From contig CAIYBN010000077.1 in NCBI GenBank assembly GCA_903924465.1, positions 1 through 64,000 on the forward strand: a stretch of 64,000 nt of DNA. The letters run 5' to 3'. Of this stretch, positions 9,447 through 18,088 are shown one piece after another. Position 1 is the first letter of the stretch, and every line of letters begins with the position of its first letter. The notes beneath the pieces are model-generated. The model did no database searches and was not told the origin of the DNA. It saw nothing but the letters and a program-made list of their open reading frames with translations. A program made the position numbers and the translations under genes. The stretch comes from an uncultured Myxococcales bacterium (lineage in GTDB: Bacteria > Myxococcota_A > UBA9042).

Positions 9447-10613
9447 ATGCGACAATCTTCCATGCCCGGCGGTTGCGGCTTGGTCCTGAGCGGCGGCGGC
9501 GCACGCGGTGCGTACCAGGCAGGCGTGCTACGCGGCATCGCGGACGTTTTGGGTGACGAGGCCAATCGCGGCCCCTTTCGCGTCCTGACCGGGATTTCCG
9601 CTGGCGCCATCAACGCAACGTACGCCGCAGCTGGTGGTGCAGCTTTCGGCACCGCCACCGAGGGTTTGTGGGAAGTCTGGCGTCACTTGCGCATGGAAAA
9701 CGTCATTCGCACAGATTTCGGCTCATTTTCCAGCCTCGGCCTGCGCTGGATGTTCAATCTCGGCATCGGCGGCGCGAGCCGCAAGCAAAACGCCACACAC
9801 CTCATCGACGCGACGCCGCTGCGGGATTTTTTGCGCGAACAGATCGACACCGAGGCAATTCACAAGCATGTCCGTGACGGCGTGCTGCGCGGTGTGGCGG
9901 TGACGGCGACGTCGTATGCCAGCGGCACGGCGATTACGTTCTTTGACGGCGCGCCCGACGTGCAGCCCTGGTCGCGCACCGCTCGCATGGGCCAACGCGT
10001 GGTGCTGGAAATGCCGCACGTGCTGGCGTCCGCGGCCATTCCGATCCTGTTTCCGCCGGTGCGCGTGGGTGCATGCTGGTACGGCGACGGCGGTGTGCGC
10101 ATGACGGCCCCGTTGAGTCCGGCGATTCACCTCGGCGCGTCGCAAGTGCTCGCGATTGGTGTGCGCTACCAACGGCCGGACGATCACGTGCGCGAGCTGA
10201 ATGAAGGCAACTGGATGCGCAACGTCACGCTGGCGGACATCGGCGGCACCATGTTGAACGCCACGTTCCTGGACAGCCTGGAAGCGGACGCCGAGCGCAT
10301 GACGCGGATCAACGGCACGGTCAGCCTGTTGACCGATCAGCAGAAGAGCCAGCAGAAATCCCCCTTGCACGTTGTGCCGCTGCTGATGATTCGGCCATCG
10401 CGCGACTTGGGTGCGTTGGCGGCGGACCAACTGGCGAACTTTCCAAGCATTCTCAGGCATTTGCTGCGCGGCGTGGGCGCTTCGGACGACAGCGGCGGCG
10501 ACTTGTTGAGCTACCTGTCGTTTGACCCGGCGTACACCGTGCCGCTACTGGAGCTCGGTCGCGCTGACGCGTTGGCGCAGCGCTCACAGATTGAAGCGTT
10601 TTTTGCCGGCTGA
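9447..10613 (+). CDS. patatin-like phospholipase
   Basis: A 388-residue patatin-family acyl hydrolase, expected to cleave phospholipid acyl chains with a Ser-Asp dyad. The N terminus carries the oxyanion loop SGGGARGAYQ, followed by the nucleophile elbow TGISAGAIN (GxSxG), and later the dyad Asp in YGDGGVR. No signal peptide is seen, so it is probably cytoplasmic or injected. ATG 9447 is chosen because AGGAGG (9434-9439) sits seven bases upstream; an earlier in-frame ATG at 9423 lacks this. The C-terminal third, after about residue 290, is less conserved. It is sandwiched between two helicase genes with gaps of 27 and 21 bases, an unusual setting for this enzyme. Confidence 0.9.
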   Translation: MRQSSMPGGCGLVLSGGGARGAYQAGVLRGIADVLGDEANRGPFRVLTGISAGAINATYAAAGGAAFGTATEGLWEVWRHLRMENVIRTDFGSFSSLGLRWMFNLGIGGASRKQNATHLIDATPLRDFLREQIDTEAIHKHVRDGVLRGVAVTATSYASGTAITFFDGAPDVQPWSRTARMGQRVVLEMPHVLASAAIPILFPPVRVGACWYGDGGVRMTAPLSPAIHLGASQVLAIGVRYQRPDDHVRELNEGNWMRNVTLADIGGTMLNATFLDSLEADAERMTRINGTVSLLTDQQKSQQKSPLHVVPLLMIRPSRDLGALAADQLANFPSILRHLLRGVGASDDSGGDLLSYLSFDPAYTVPLLELGRADALAQRSQIEAFFAG

Positions 10614-10634
10614 CCGCCCGCGCTGGAACCCGTG

Positions 10635-12962
10635 ATGCTGCGCGATTTGCGAAGGAACCTCCGGGAACAACAGCGCCAACGGCAGGCTGAGCCGGAAACG
10701 CCGCAACCGGACGCGCTGATGCTTTTTGCGCCGCGCGCCCAGCCGGTGCAGACGATCACGGCAGACGCGTTGGCGGCGCTGCACGCGCGGTTGGAGGGCG
10801 TGGCGGCGACGCATCCCGCCCTGCATGCCAGCCTGATGCGACTGAATCCACAGCAATTGCAGGCCGTTTTGAGCGATGATACCGCCGCGCTCGTGCGCGC
10901 ACAGGTCGGCAGCGGCAAGACCGCGGTGCTGGTGCACAAGGTGCTGTGGCTGCATCTGGTGCAAGGCGTGCCGATGGAGCGTCTGGCCGTGCTGACGTTC
11001 ACGCACAAAGCAGCCGGTGAAATCCGCACGCGCATCGAGGCGCTGGCCGCGGAAATGGCCGAGGCGCTGCCGCCGCAGGCGTTCTGGCTGACTGGCACGT
11101 TCCACGGCGTGGCGCGCGCGCTGCTGCGCGGTGCGTTGCCGATCGCCGAACTGGGCTGGATGTCCGATTTTGCCGTGCTCGACGAGACGGCGCGTCTGGC
11201 GCTGTGCCAGAAGCTCATCGCCGAGCACAACCTGACGATTCGCTATGTGAACCGGCTGCCGCAGCGGCTGGAAGCGTTGCGACAGGGCAAGGCTCGGCTG
11301 GGCGCGATGAAGAGCGACGACGACCTGGCCAAGCTCGTGGGGCTGCTGACCGCCGCCAAGAAACAGCAAAATGTTCTGGATTTTGCGGACCTGCTCGATG
11401 CCGCGACCTGGCTGCTGCAGGAACATCCGATGGCGACGACGCCGCTGTGGCTCGTCGTGGACGAGTTCCAGGATTGCGATCCGCGCGAGTTGGCGTTCAT
11501 CGAGGCGCTGCGTGGCAACCGGCCCGAAGCGCCCGCGCGGTTCTTCGCGGTCGGCGATCCGCATCAGGTCATCTACGCCTGGCGCGGAAGTTCGCCGCGG
11601 CTGTTTGACGAAGTCGAGCAGCGCTTTCACTGCGTCCGCTACGAGCTGCCGGTGAACTACCGTTCAACAAACGAGATTCTGGAAGGCGCGCGCGCGGTGC
11701 TCGGGTGGCAAGGCGAACACGCGTTGTTGCACAGTGACCGCGGCGCGGGGCGCAAGATTATCGTGCGGCGGCATCACAACAGTCATTTGGAAGGGCTGTA
11801 CCTGGCGCAGCAGATGCGGCTGCTTCAGGAAGAAGGCGTCAAGCTGCGGGAGATCGCCGTGCTGTTCCGCATGCGCCGGCAAGCTCAGGCGATGCACGAG
11901 ACGCTGACGCGCGCGGGGGTGCCCTGCGTCGAGCTCGCGCGCGGGGGGCTGGACGAACGTCCGGCGCTGACTTGGCTGCTGGGCGTGTTGCGGCTGGCGC
12001 TGGGCAAATCGGACGTCGATGCGGCCCGGGCGCTGCTCGTGCATCCGCAGTTTGGCGTGCTGGCCAACCGGCAGTGGAACCAGAGGAGTTTTCTCGCCTT
12101 TGCCGACAAGAAGGCGATTGAAGGGATGCCGGCGGTGCGCGCGTTTCTGCGGCAAAAGGCGTCGATGCGCGACCGGCTGTTTGCGGCGGACCTGCTGGAC
12201 CAGTGGCTGACGTTGGCCGACTGGCTCGCTATCGAACCGCTGGATCAACTTGCGCCCCGGCTATTTGACCACTTGCGCCTGACCGAACTGCTGCGGCCGA
12301 CGTCCGCGCGCCACGAGCACGACGTTGCGGATGCTCACCTGCTGCTGGAACGGCTGGTGCGCTGGCAAGTAGCGCACGGCAAAGCGGGGCTGGAAGGCTG
12401 GCGCGACGCGTTGGATCTGTTGGCGCTGGGCGGCCTAACCGCGCTGGGCGAGACAACCGATCCGGCGCTTGACGCGGTCGCGCTGTTGACGCTGCACGGC
12501 GCCAAGGGCTTGGAATTTCGTCACGTATTTATCAGCGGCTGCAACCAGGGGCTGATTCCGATGCACGCGGCGTGGGGCGACGCGGAGGTGGAAGCGGAGG
12601 AACGGCGGTTGCTCTTCGTTGGCTTGACCCGCGCCAAGGACGCCGTGGAGTTGAGCTACCACACGCAGCCCGCGCACCGGCAGGCGGCGCCGGTAGCCAG
12701 TCCCTACCTGTACCAGTTGCCGCCACACACCGTCGACTGGCAGGACCGCGCGCCACCCGAAGTTGCGCCGCCGTTGGCGGTGCCGACTCTGCAGGAACCG
12801 GCTGGGGACCTGCCGTGGCCGGTCGGTCAACGCGTGCGGCATCCGCGGTACGGAGCGGGCACCGTGCAGGCAAGCACCGCAGCGCTTGTGGACGTGCTGT
12901 TCGACAAACTCGGCGCACGGTCGTTTGACCGCCTGCTCTGCCCGCTCGTCGCCGTCGGCTAG
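10635..12962 (+). CDS. UvrD/PcrA-like superfamily 1 DNA helicase
   Basis: A 775-residue SF1A 3'-5' helicase. The Q-like motif LNPQQLQAV is followed by Walker A VGSGKT (about residues 91-96), TFTHKAAGEIRTR (Ia), VDEFQD (about 275), GDPHQVIYAWRG (III), VNYRST (IV), LHGAKGLEF (V) and FVGLTRAKD (VI). The C terminus ends with a short PVGQRVRHPRYGAGTV segment like the tail of PcrA/UvrD, which contacts RNA polymerase in known members. The N-terminal extension of about 70 residues is basic and Gln-rich. A GTG at 10632 directly precedes the ATG. The central 1B/2B region is shorter and divergent compared with canonical UvrD, so I give no symbol. Confidence 0.9.
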   Translation: MLRDLRRNLREQQRQRQAEPETPQPDALMLFAPRAQPVQTITADALAALHARLEGVAATHPALHASLMRLNPQQLQAVLSDDTAALVRAQVGSGKTAVLVHKVLWLHLVQGVPMERLAVLTFTHKAAGEIRTRIEALAAEMAEALPPQAFWLTGTFHGVARALLRGALPIAELGWMSDFAVLDETARLALCQKLIAEHNLTIRYVNRLPQRLEALRQGKARLGAMKSDDDLAKLVGLLTAAKKQQNVLDFADLLDAATWLLQEHPMATTPLWLVVDEFQDCDPRELAFIEALRGNRPEAPARFFAVGDPHQVIYAWRGSSPRLFDEVEQRFHCVRYELPVNYRSTNEILEGARAVLGWQGEHALLHSDRGAGRKIIVRRHHNSHLEGLYLAQQMRLLQEEGVKLREIAVLFRMRRQAQAMHETLTRAGVPCVELARGGLDERPALTWLLGVLRLALGKSDVDAARALLVHPQFGVLANRQWNQRSFLAFADKKAIEGMPAVRAFLRQKASMRDRLFAADLLDQWLTLADWLAIEPLDQLAPRLFDHLRLTELLRPTSARHEHDVADAHLLLERLVRWQVAHGKAGLEGWRDALDLLALGGLTALGETTDPALDAVALLTLHGAKGLEFRHVFISGCNQGLIPMHAAWGDAEVEAEERRLLFVGLTRAKDAVELSYHTQPAHRQAAPVASPYLYQLPPHTVDWQDRAPPEVAPPLAVPTLQEPAGDLPWPVGQRVRHPRYGAGTVQASTAALVDVLFDKLGARSFDRLLCPLVAVG

Positions 12963-13020
12963 GAGCTCACGCGCTTGCGGCAATCGGAAGCCACGGATAC
13001 GCTGGTGGCCCGGAGGCTGA

Positions 13021-14787
13021 ATGGTAGTGCCCGTCGGCATCAACGAAACACGCGTGGCTCGCTGGCCGGTGGTCACGCTGACCTTGGCCGTGCTGACGTT
13101 GGGCATTACCGGTTCCGTCGCCTGGCACAACCACTTGACGCACAGCGGCACCTGGTTCGAGGGCGTCAGCCGATACTGGCAGGAACATCCTGACCTGCAA
13201 CCACCCGACGGCTGCGCGACGTATCTGATCCCGCCGCTGCCGGACGATCCGAGCGTGCCGCGACCGCAGCGCGAGCCCGGCGACTCCCGCAAGTTGGCCT
13301 CGCTGTGCCTGGAGGCCATGAAGGAGCGTTCAGACAACCAGCCGCTCTGGCTGGTGCGTCAGGACAAGGGGCTGATGCAAATCGGCACGATCACGCACGG
13401 GCTGGCATTTCCCAACATCCCGTCGGCGCTGATTGGACTCCTGCTGCTGGTGCTTGTGCTGGGCTCGTTCCTCGAGGATCGCTGGGGACGCGACCGCTTC
13501 GCCACGTTTTGGGTGCTGGCCTCGGTGGCGGCCGCGGTGGCTTTTCAGGAAAACGCCTTGAAGGGCGCAGAGCCACTGGCGGGCGGCAACGCGCTATCGG
13601 CGGCGTGCGTCGGCGCGTTCATGGTGACTTTCGGCAAGCAACGCATTCAATTTGCGCTGTTCCACCTGCGCGGCACGCGGCATTTCTTCGCGCCGGCCTG
13701 GAGCGTTGGGATTCTCTGGCTCGTTTTGCATCTCCTCGCTCTGGCCTTGACCGACGGGCGAACGCCGGCGGATTCCGTCGCGGAATTGGCAGCCTGCGGG
13801 ATCGGCGCTGTCGTCGGGCTGATCGGTCGCATGCAGCAGTGGCAAGCCGAGGCGAAAGAGGAAATGCCAGCGGCACCGGAGCCGAATTGGGTGAAATCGA
13901 GCATTGCGCCGTCGCCTTCGCCGGATTCCCGTCAGCCGCAGGCAAACGACGCGGCTCGCGCGACGCCGCAGAATGTGGCGCCGATGTTCGACGATAGCCC
14001 GCATCCGCCAGCAATGGCGCCGTCCCCGCCGGACACGGCACCACTTTTTGACGATCTGCCGCGTTTTGGCGAACAGTTGCCGGTGAAGCTGGTGCCCGCT
14101 CCTCTGCCGGAACCCGTGCCGCTCGATGAGTCCGGCGGCTGGGCACGGTTTGCGCACGACGCGCCGGTCCTGCCGGCCCATGTTCCGTCGGTCGGCCACG
14201 TTGCGACGATGACGACCGCACCAGGGCCGCGAGCCACGACACCTCCGCTCAGCCCGATGGCGGCCGGGCAGGCCGAGGTGGCGCATGCGACCGCCTTCGA
14301 GGCCAAGTCAGCCCATGCCAACCCCGTGGCGACCGTCTTGCAGCCATCGTTCGACGCTCTGGCGCACAGTCCGGACGCACCAACGACGCCGTACTGGACG
14401 TTGCTGGGCCGCGATCGCCAAGGCCTGTTGCTGCGCGACGAAGACGGCGTCGTCACGCGCCTGGACGCTCGCCATCTGCTTGCGGTCGCCGTGGGCGTCG
14501 TGCAGATCGTGGATGTTGGCGCGCCGGGACCCGCGCTGATCTTCGATTTGGTGATGGACGTGCGCCCGCCCCGCTGCGTGCGTGTGCGACCGACGCCGGA
14601 CGTGCTGACCGCCGCTTGGCCCGGCCTGACACGTCAAGAAGCCGTCGTCGCGCTGGCCCGCGAATTGGCCGCCGGCGGTGCGATTCGCGTGCCGCAGGTG
14701 CCCGAGTGGCCGGGACCGCCGTGGAGCGCGTTTCCGGACACGCGATCGCTGATGGCCGCCTGGCAGTTGGCCCTGGCCAGACGCTAA
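13021..14787 (+). CDS. rhomboid-like membrane protein, probably proteolytically inactive
   Basis: A 588-residue protein. ATG 13021 follows GGAGG closely. Residues 15-35 form a first TM helix, then an extracytoplasmic stretch of about 90 residues with two Cys. A rhomboid-like bundle follows at about 125-270 (LIGLLLLVLVLGSFLEDRWG, ATFWVLASVAAAVAF, ALSAACVGAFMVTFG, WSVGILWLVLHLLALAL, CGIGAVVGLIGR). The rhomboid catalytic GxSG serine is replaced in GGNALSAACVG, and the usual His of the last helix is absent (AELAACGIG), so it looks like a pseudoprotease. A Pro/Ala-rich linker (about 285-440) leads to an unrecognised C-terminal domain of about 140 residues. It is the last gene of the helicase/patatin run, 58 bases after the UvrD-like gene. 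Confidence 0.65.
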   Translation: MVVPVGINETRVARWPVVTLTLAVLTLGITGSVAWHNHLTHSGTWFEGVSRYWQEHPDLQPPDGCATYLIPPLPDDPSVPRPQREPGDSRKLASLCLEAMKERSDNQPLWLVRQDKGLMQIGTITHGLAFPNIPSALIGLLLLVLVLGSFLEDRWGRDRFATFWVLASVAAAVAFQENALKGAEPLAGGNALSAACVGAFMVTFGKQRIQFALFHLRGTRHFFAPAWSVGILWLVLHLLALALTDGRTPADSVAELAACGIGAVVGLIGRMQQWQAEAKEEMPAAPEPNWVKSSIAPSPSPDSRQPQANDAARATPQNVAPMFDDSPHPPAMAPSPPDTAPLFDDLPRFGEQLPVKLVPAPLPEPVPLDESGGWARFAHDAPVLPAHVPSVGHVATMTTAPGPRATTPPLSPMAAGQAEVAHATAFEAKSAHANPVATVLQPSFDALAHSPDAPTTPYWTLLGRDRQGLLLRDEDGVVTRLDARHLLAVAVGVVQIVDVGAPGPALIFDLVMDVRPPRCVRVRPTPDVLTAAWPGLTRQEAVVALARELAAGGAIRVPQVPEWPGPPWSAFPDTRSLMAAWQLALARR

Positions 14788-14873
14788 GGCTCGCTTTCTG
14801 GATTCAGCACGCCGCGGAGGCGATGCGCCCCGAGCGCCGACCGACGCGGGACACGCAACACGCCGTCGTGGCG

Positions 14874-16307
14874 TCAGTGCCCGCTGACGGCTTGCACAAG
14901 CAATTCGGGGAGTTGCCCGGTTCGCTGAAACGCCCGCATGTACAGGATTGGCACGGTGCCTCGCACGGCAACGGACTGGCCTGTCGCGTCGAGCGGTTGT
15001 GCGGCCGGCAGGAACGCGTCCAACCCGACATCTTGGCGGCCGATGCGCCGCACGACGTCGATCAGCCCGTCCAGATGATTCATCCGCATAAACGGACACG
15101 TCGCGCAACCGCCGGCCACCGAGCATCCTTCGCCCGCCGCACCCGGCACGATACCCAATGCGTCGTCTGTCCGCGTGACAGCTTCCGCGGCGACCGGAAA
15201 GACGATCTCCACCGCCACATCGTCGCGATGCGACTTGGCCAGCCGACGCTGCACGCCGCGAACAATCGATGTGATCATGCCTGCTTCCGTGCCCAGGACG
15301 ACTTGCAGGCGCTGAGAGCCTGCGCGTTGAACCGCCTGATCCACTTGCTGACCGATAAAGTCCAGGATGTTGGACGTCGAACCGACCACGCCGCGGTTTT
15401 CGCGTTCCGCTTGTGCAGCCAGGGCAAACATTTCACCGGGCACTTCCAGATGCGCCGTGTACAGCGCGTGCGGCAGCTCGCGGCGAATCCGCGCCACGAC
15501 TTCCTGGCCGAACAGGTGGTGAACGATGCAGTTGCCCTGCTCGAACGGATGGAAACGTTGCAGCAAGGCCGCCAGCGTCGCGGGCGTGTGCAACGGGTGC
15601 AGCGCGCGCACGACCGGCTCCGGCATTCGCGCGTAAGCCGCCAGCAGCGTCTGCAGGTTGTGGCCCATGTACGTGTCCGGCCCGAACCAGATGTGCACGC
15701 CGTCCAACTGCGCCGCGGCCTGGAGGATGGTCTGCACGACGTTGCTCGACGTGCATGTGATGGTCGGAACAAGTTGATTTGAAGCCGCTTTTGTCCGCAG
15801 GCTGGTGTTGATGTAGACCACGTGGAGCGACCGCGGGGTCCGGGCCGCCTGCTGCAGGAACGCATGGTACGCCGGGGTTTCGGCTGACGCCGCCAGCGAG
15901 CAGCCAATCGCCTCAGCCGCAAGTCGGTACACAGGAATCTGCTCGTAGCCGGCGTGATCGAGGACGGCGCGAACATTTTCCGTCATGAAGTCGACGCCCG
16001 CGACGCAAATCGCGCGGACGCCTGCCTCGGCCATCTTCACCGCGCTGTCGGCCATGATCAGCGAATCCGAAATGTGGATGTGCGGCCACGTGCACGCGGC
16101 AAGCACGCCCTGCAATTCCGGGTCCATATAGAAATGCGCCACGACGCCGACGTTGTGCTGGCGCAGCAACCCGTCCAATTGCGTCACGGTCTGCGCATCG
16201 GGGGACAGAAACGCGCGCTGCGCCTCGGCGAACGCGCCGCGCGGCAGAAGCGACTGGCGGCGAATCTCCAAGCTGGGGAACGTTGTTCCACCGTCCGATT
16301 CGGACAT
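14874..16307 (-). CDS. nadA: quinolinate synthase NadA
   Basis: A 477-residue quinolinate synthase, which condenses iminoaspartate and dihydroxyacetone phosphate to quinolinate in NAD biosynthesis using a [4Fe-4S] cluster. Family signatures seen are HFYMDPELQG, HISDSLIMADSAVKMAE, CVAGVDFMTEN, VVYINTS, PTITCTSSNVV, WFGPDTYMG and the C-terminal cluster region GCSVAGGCATCPFM. It is longer than the roughly 350-residue E. coli enzyme because of an N-terminal extension and inserts; the form resembles long NadA variants. ATG 16307 overlaps the TGA of the upstream SMB lipoprotein by one base (TGATG), implying coupled translation. No nadB or nadC lies nearby. It converges on the rhomboid-like gene. 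Confidence 0.93.
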   Translation of the reverse strand: MSESDGGTTFPSLEIRRQSLLPRGAFAEAQRAFLSPDAQTVTQLDGLLRQHNVGVVAHFYMDPELQGVLAACTWPHIHISDSLIMADSAVKMAEAGVRAICVAGVDFMTENVRAVLDHAGYEQIPVYRLAAEAIGCSLAASAETPAYHAFLQQAARTPRSLHVVYINTSLRTKAASNQLVPTITCTSSNVVQTILQAAAQLDGVHIWFGPDTYMGHNLQTLLAAYARMPEPVVRALHPLHTPATLAALLQRFHPFEQGNCIVHHLFGQEVVARIRRELPHALYTAHLEVPGEMFALAAQAERENRGVVGSTSNILDFIGQQVDQAVQRAGSQRLQVVLGTEAGMITSIVRGVQRRLAKSHRDDVAVEIVFPVAAEAVTRTDDALGIVPGAAGEGCSVAGGCATCPFMRMNHLDGLIDVVRRIGRQDVGLDAFLPAAQPLDATGQSVAVRGTVPILYMRAFQRTGQLPELLVQAVSGH

Positions 16308-17863
16308 CAGAGGCACTTGTTCTGAACAGCGCAGCCCTGCACTTGGCCCAGCGTCAGGCCGACCTGCCAGTCGGTGACGCAGTTCCAAATCTGCTTGCCG
16401 CCTTCGACGCACGCGAGCCCGGACAAGCACGCGGCGTCTTTCGCACAGCCCGCGTACTGCGTCGAGCACTTGGCCTGAATGCACTGGTCGGGGGTGGTCG
16501 TGGTGCCGCCGCCGCCGCAATCCGCCGCGCAGCTCGTCGCGGTCTCGCCGGTCTCACAGATGCCGTTGCCGCACACCGGCGTCGTCGTGCCGCCGCCACA
16601 CACAGCTTGGTAGTCGCTGCAGCAGTTGCCGGCCTGGGTGCACCACGTCTGGCACTGGCAGCCGCCAAATCCGCCCGCCGTGTTCAGCTTGCCGCACAGG
16701 CCCACGCACGAGTTGCCGGTGCCGCCCGTGTTGGTGCAGTCTTTCGCACAGTTGGCTGCGGTTTCGCCGGTCTCGCACGTGCCGTTGCCGCACACCGGCG
16801 TGGTCGGAGTCGTGCCTCCGCCAGCAAAGCATTTCGCCTTGTTGCCGCAGTTGTAGACGGCGGTCAGTCCCGCAGGCAGGTTGCCAAAGCCGCCCGGACC
16901 GCCGACGCAGCCCATGAGGCAGTTCTGATCGGTGCACGACTTCGCGCAGTCGAGCACTTTGGCGCACGCCGCATCCGCCGTGCATGTCGCTACTTCCGTT
17001 GGGCAGTTCGTTTCCACGCAGGTCACGATCGGCGCCGTCGTGCCGCAATCGCTCGGGCAACTCGTGGCCGTTTCCGGTGCGACGCATTTGCCGTCACCGC
17101 AGCTGTTGGCGACCGTGCCGCAGTCGCTCGGGCAGCTGGTGCTGTTCTCTGGCGGCACGCACTTGCCGTCGCCGCAAGGGTTGGTCACGGTTCCGCAGTC
17201 GCCTGGACAGGTGGTGCTGGTTTCTGGCGGGACGCACTTGCCGTCGCCGCACGTGTTGGCCACGGTGCCGCACTGCGCTTGATAGTCGCCACAGCAGTCG
17301 CCGTTGGCGGTGCACTTCGTGTCGCACTGGCAAACCGCATTCTTGTCGTAGACGCCGCATTGGCCGGAGCACGAAGCGGCTGGGGTCGTGTGGCAGTCCG
17401 CTGGGCACGTTGCGACGGTTTCCGGCGACACGCATTTGCCATCGCCGCAGGTATTCGCGACCGTGCCGCACTGCGCCTGATAGTCCGTGCAGCAATCGCC
17501 GTTTGCCGTGCACTTGTCGTCGCACTGGCAGGCCGCTTTCTTGTCGTAGACGCCACATTTGCCGGCGCAGGACGCCGTTGGATTCACCACCGTCGCGTCA
17601 TCGCCGCCGGTCGTTGCGGCATCCGAACCGACGAGCGTCGCATCCAGGGTCGCACCGTCCTGGTCGATCGCTGCACCGTCCGAACCAGACAGCGCTGCAT
17701 CGTCGCCACTCCCGATGGCATCGTCCCCGACGACCGAAGGTCCAGTCACACCGGTGTCATCGCCGCAGCCAGGTGCGACGAGAAACAACGCGCTCGCGGC
17801 GCACAGCGAGAGCAAACGGCTACAGGAGGACACAGACAAGGCAGGTGCAATCAACAGCTTCAT
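16307..17863 (-). CDS. lipoprotein with three somatomedin-B-like domains and CGDGKC repeats
   Basis: A 518-residue Cys-rich lipoprotein. ATG 17863 follows a purine-rich GAGAGATTGAG. The signal ends in lipobox VAPGC (Cys33), then an Asp/Ala-rich linker. Three segments match the somatomedin-B cysteine pattern C-x3-C...C-x-C-x3-C-x5-CC-x-D-Y-x3-C at residues 99-132, 165-198 and 386-422 (for example CQCDDKC, GDCCTDYQ). Six copies of CG(D/N)G-x-C...E...C..DC lie at about 139-157, 205-223, 230-248, 255-273, 358-376 and 431-449. A further Cys-pair region (about 282-345) and a C-terminal one (461-518) have alpha-helical spacing. It is likely surface-exposed and disulfide-rich; function unknown. It is translationally coupled to nadA. 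Confidence 0.85.
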   Translation of the reverse strand: MKLLIAPALSVSSCSRLLSLCAASALFLVAPGCGDDTGVTGPSVVGDDAIGSGDDAALSGSDGAAIDQDGATLDATLVGSDAATTGGDDATVVNPTASCAGKCGVYDKKAACQCDDKCTANGDCCTDYQAQCGTVANTCGDGKCVSPETVATCPADCHTTPAASCSGQCGVYDKNAVCQCDTKCTANGDCCGDYQAQCGTVANTCGDGKCVPPETSTTCPGDCGTVTNPCGDGKCVPPENSTSCPSDCGTVANSCGDGKCVAPETATSCPSDCGTTAPIVTCVETNCPTEVATCTADAACAKVLDCAKSCTDQNCLMGCVGGPGGFGNLPAGLTAVYNCGNKAKCFAGGGTTPTTPVCGNGTCETGETAANCAKDCTNTGGTGNSCVGLCGKLNTAGGFGGCQCQTWCTQAGNCCSDYQAVCGGGTTTPVCGNGICETGETATSCAADCGGGGTTTTPDQCIQAKCSTQYAGCAKDAACLSGLACVEGGKQIWNCVTDWQVGLTLGQVQGCAVQNKCL

Positions 17864-18009
17864 CTCAATCTCTCAAGCGCCTGGGCGGCGCGTCGCAAAG
17901 CTTTGGCTGGCCAATCTTTTGACCCAACCGTGCTACTTTCTACCCGCGCCGCGGGGCGGACGCAAGGGGAAGTCGTGAAAGTGCGTGGCGACCCAGCCCC
18001 GATTCCGCC

Positions 18010-18038
18010 TTGACCGCGTGTCCCATTCCGGCTATCCC
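18010..18038 (+). promoter_or_regulatory. candidate promoter of the agmatine operon
   Basis: TTGACC (18010-18015), a 17-base spacer, and TATCCC (18033-18038). The expected transcription start lies about 45 bases before the aguB ATG. It is a good match to the promoter shape that recurs in this window. Confidence 0.5.
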
Positions 18039-18088
18039 CCTGCCGGCGGAGCCGCGCTGCTTCCTTCGCTCTGCAACAGGTCGTCCTC

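Noticed and set aside
7302..9455. Minus-strand open frame over the MrfA-like helicase
   Set aside because: Shadow frame of the helicase, whose motifs are all on the plus strand.
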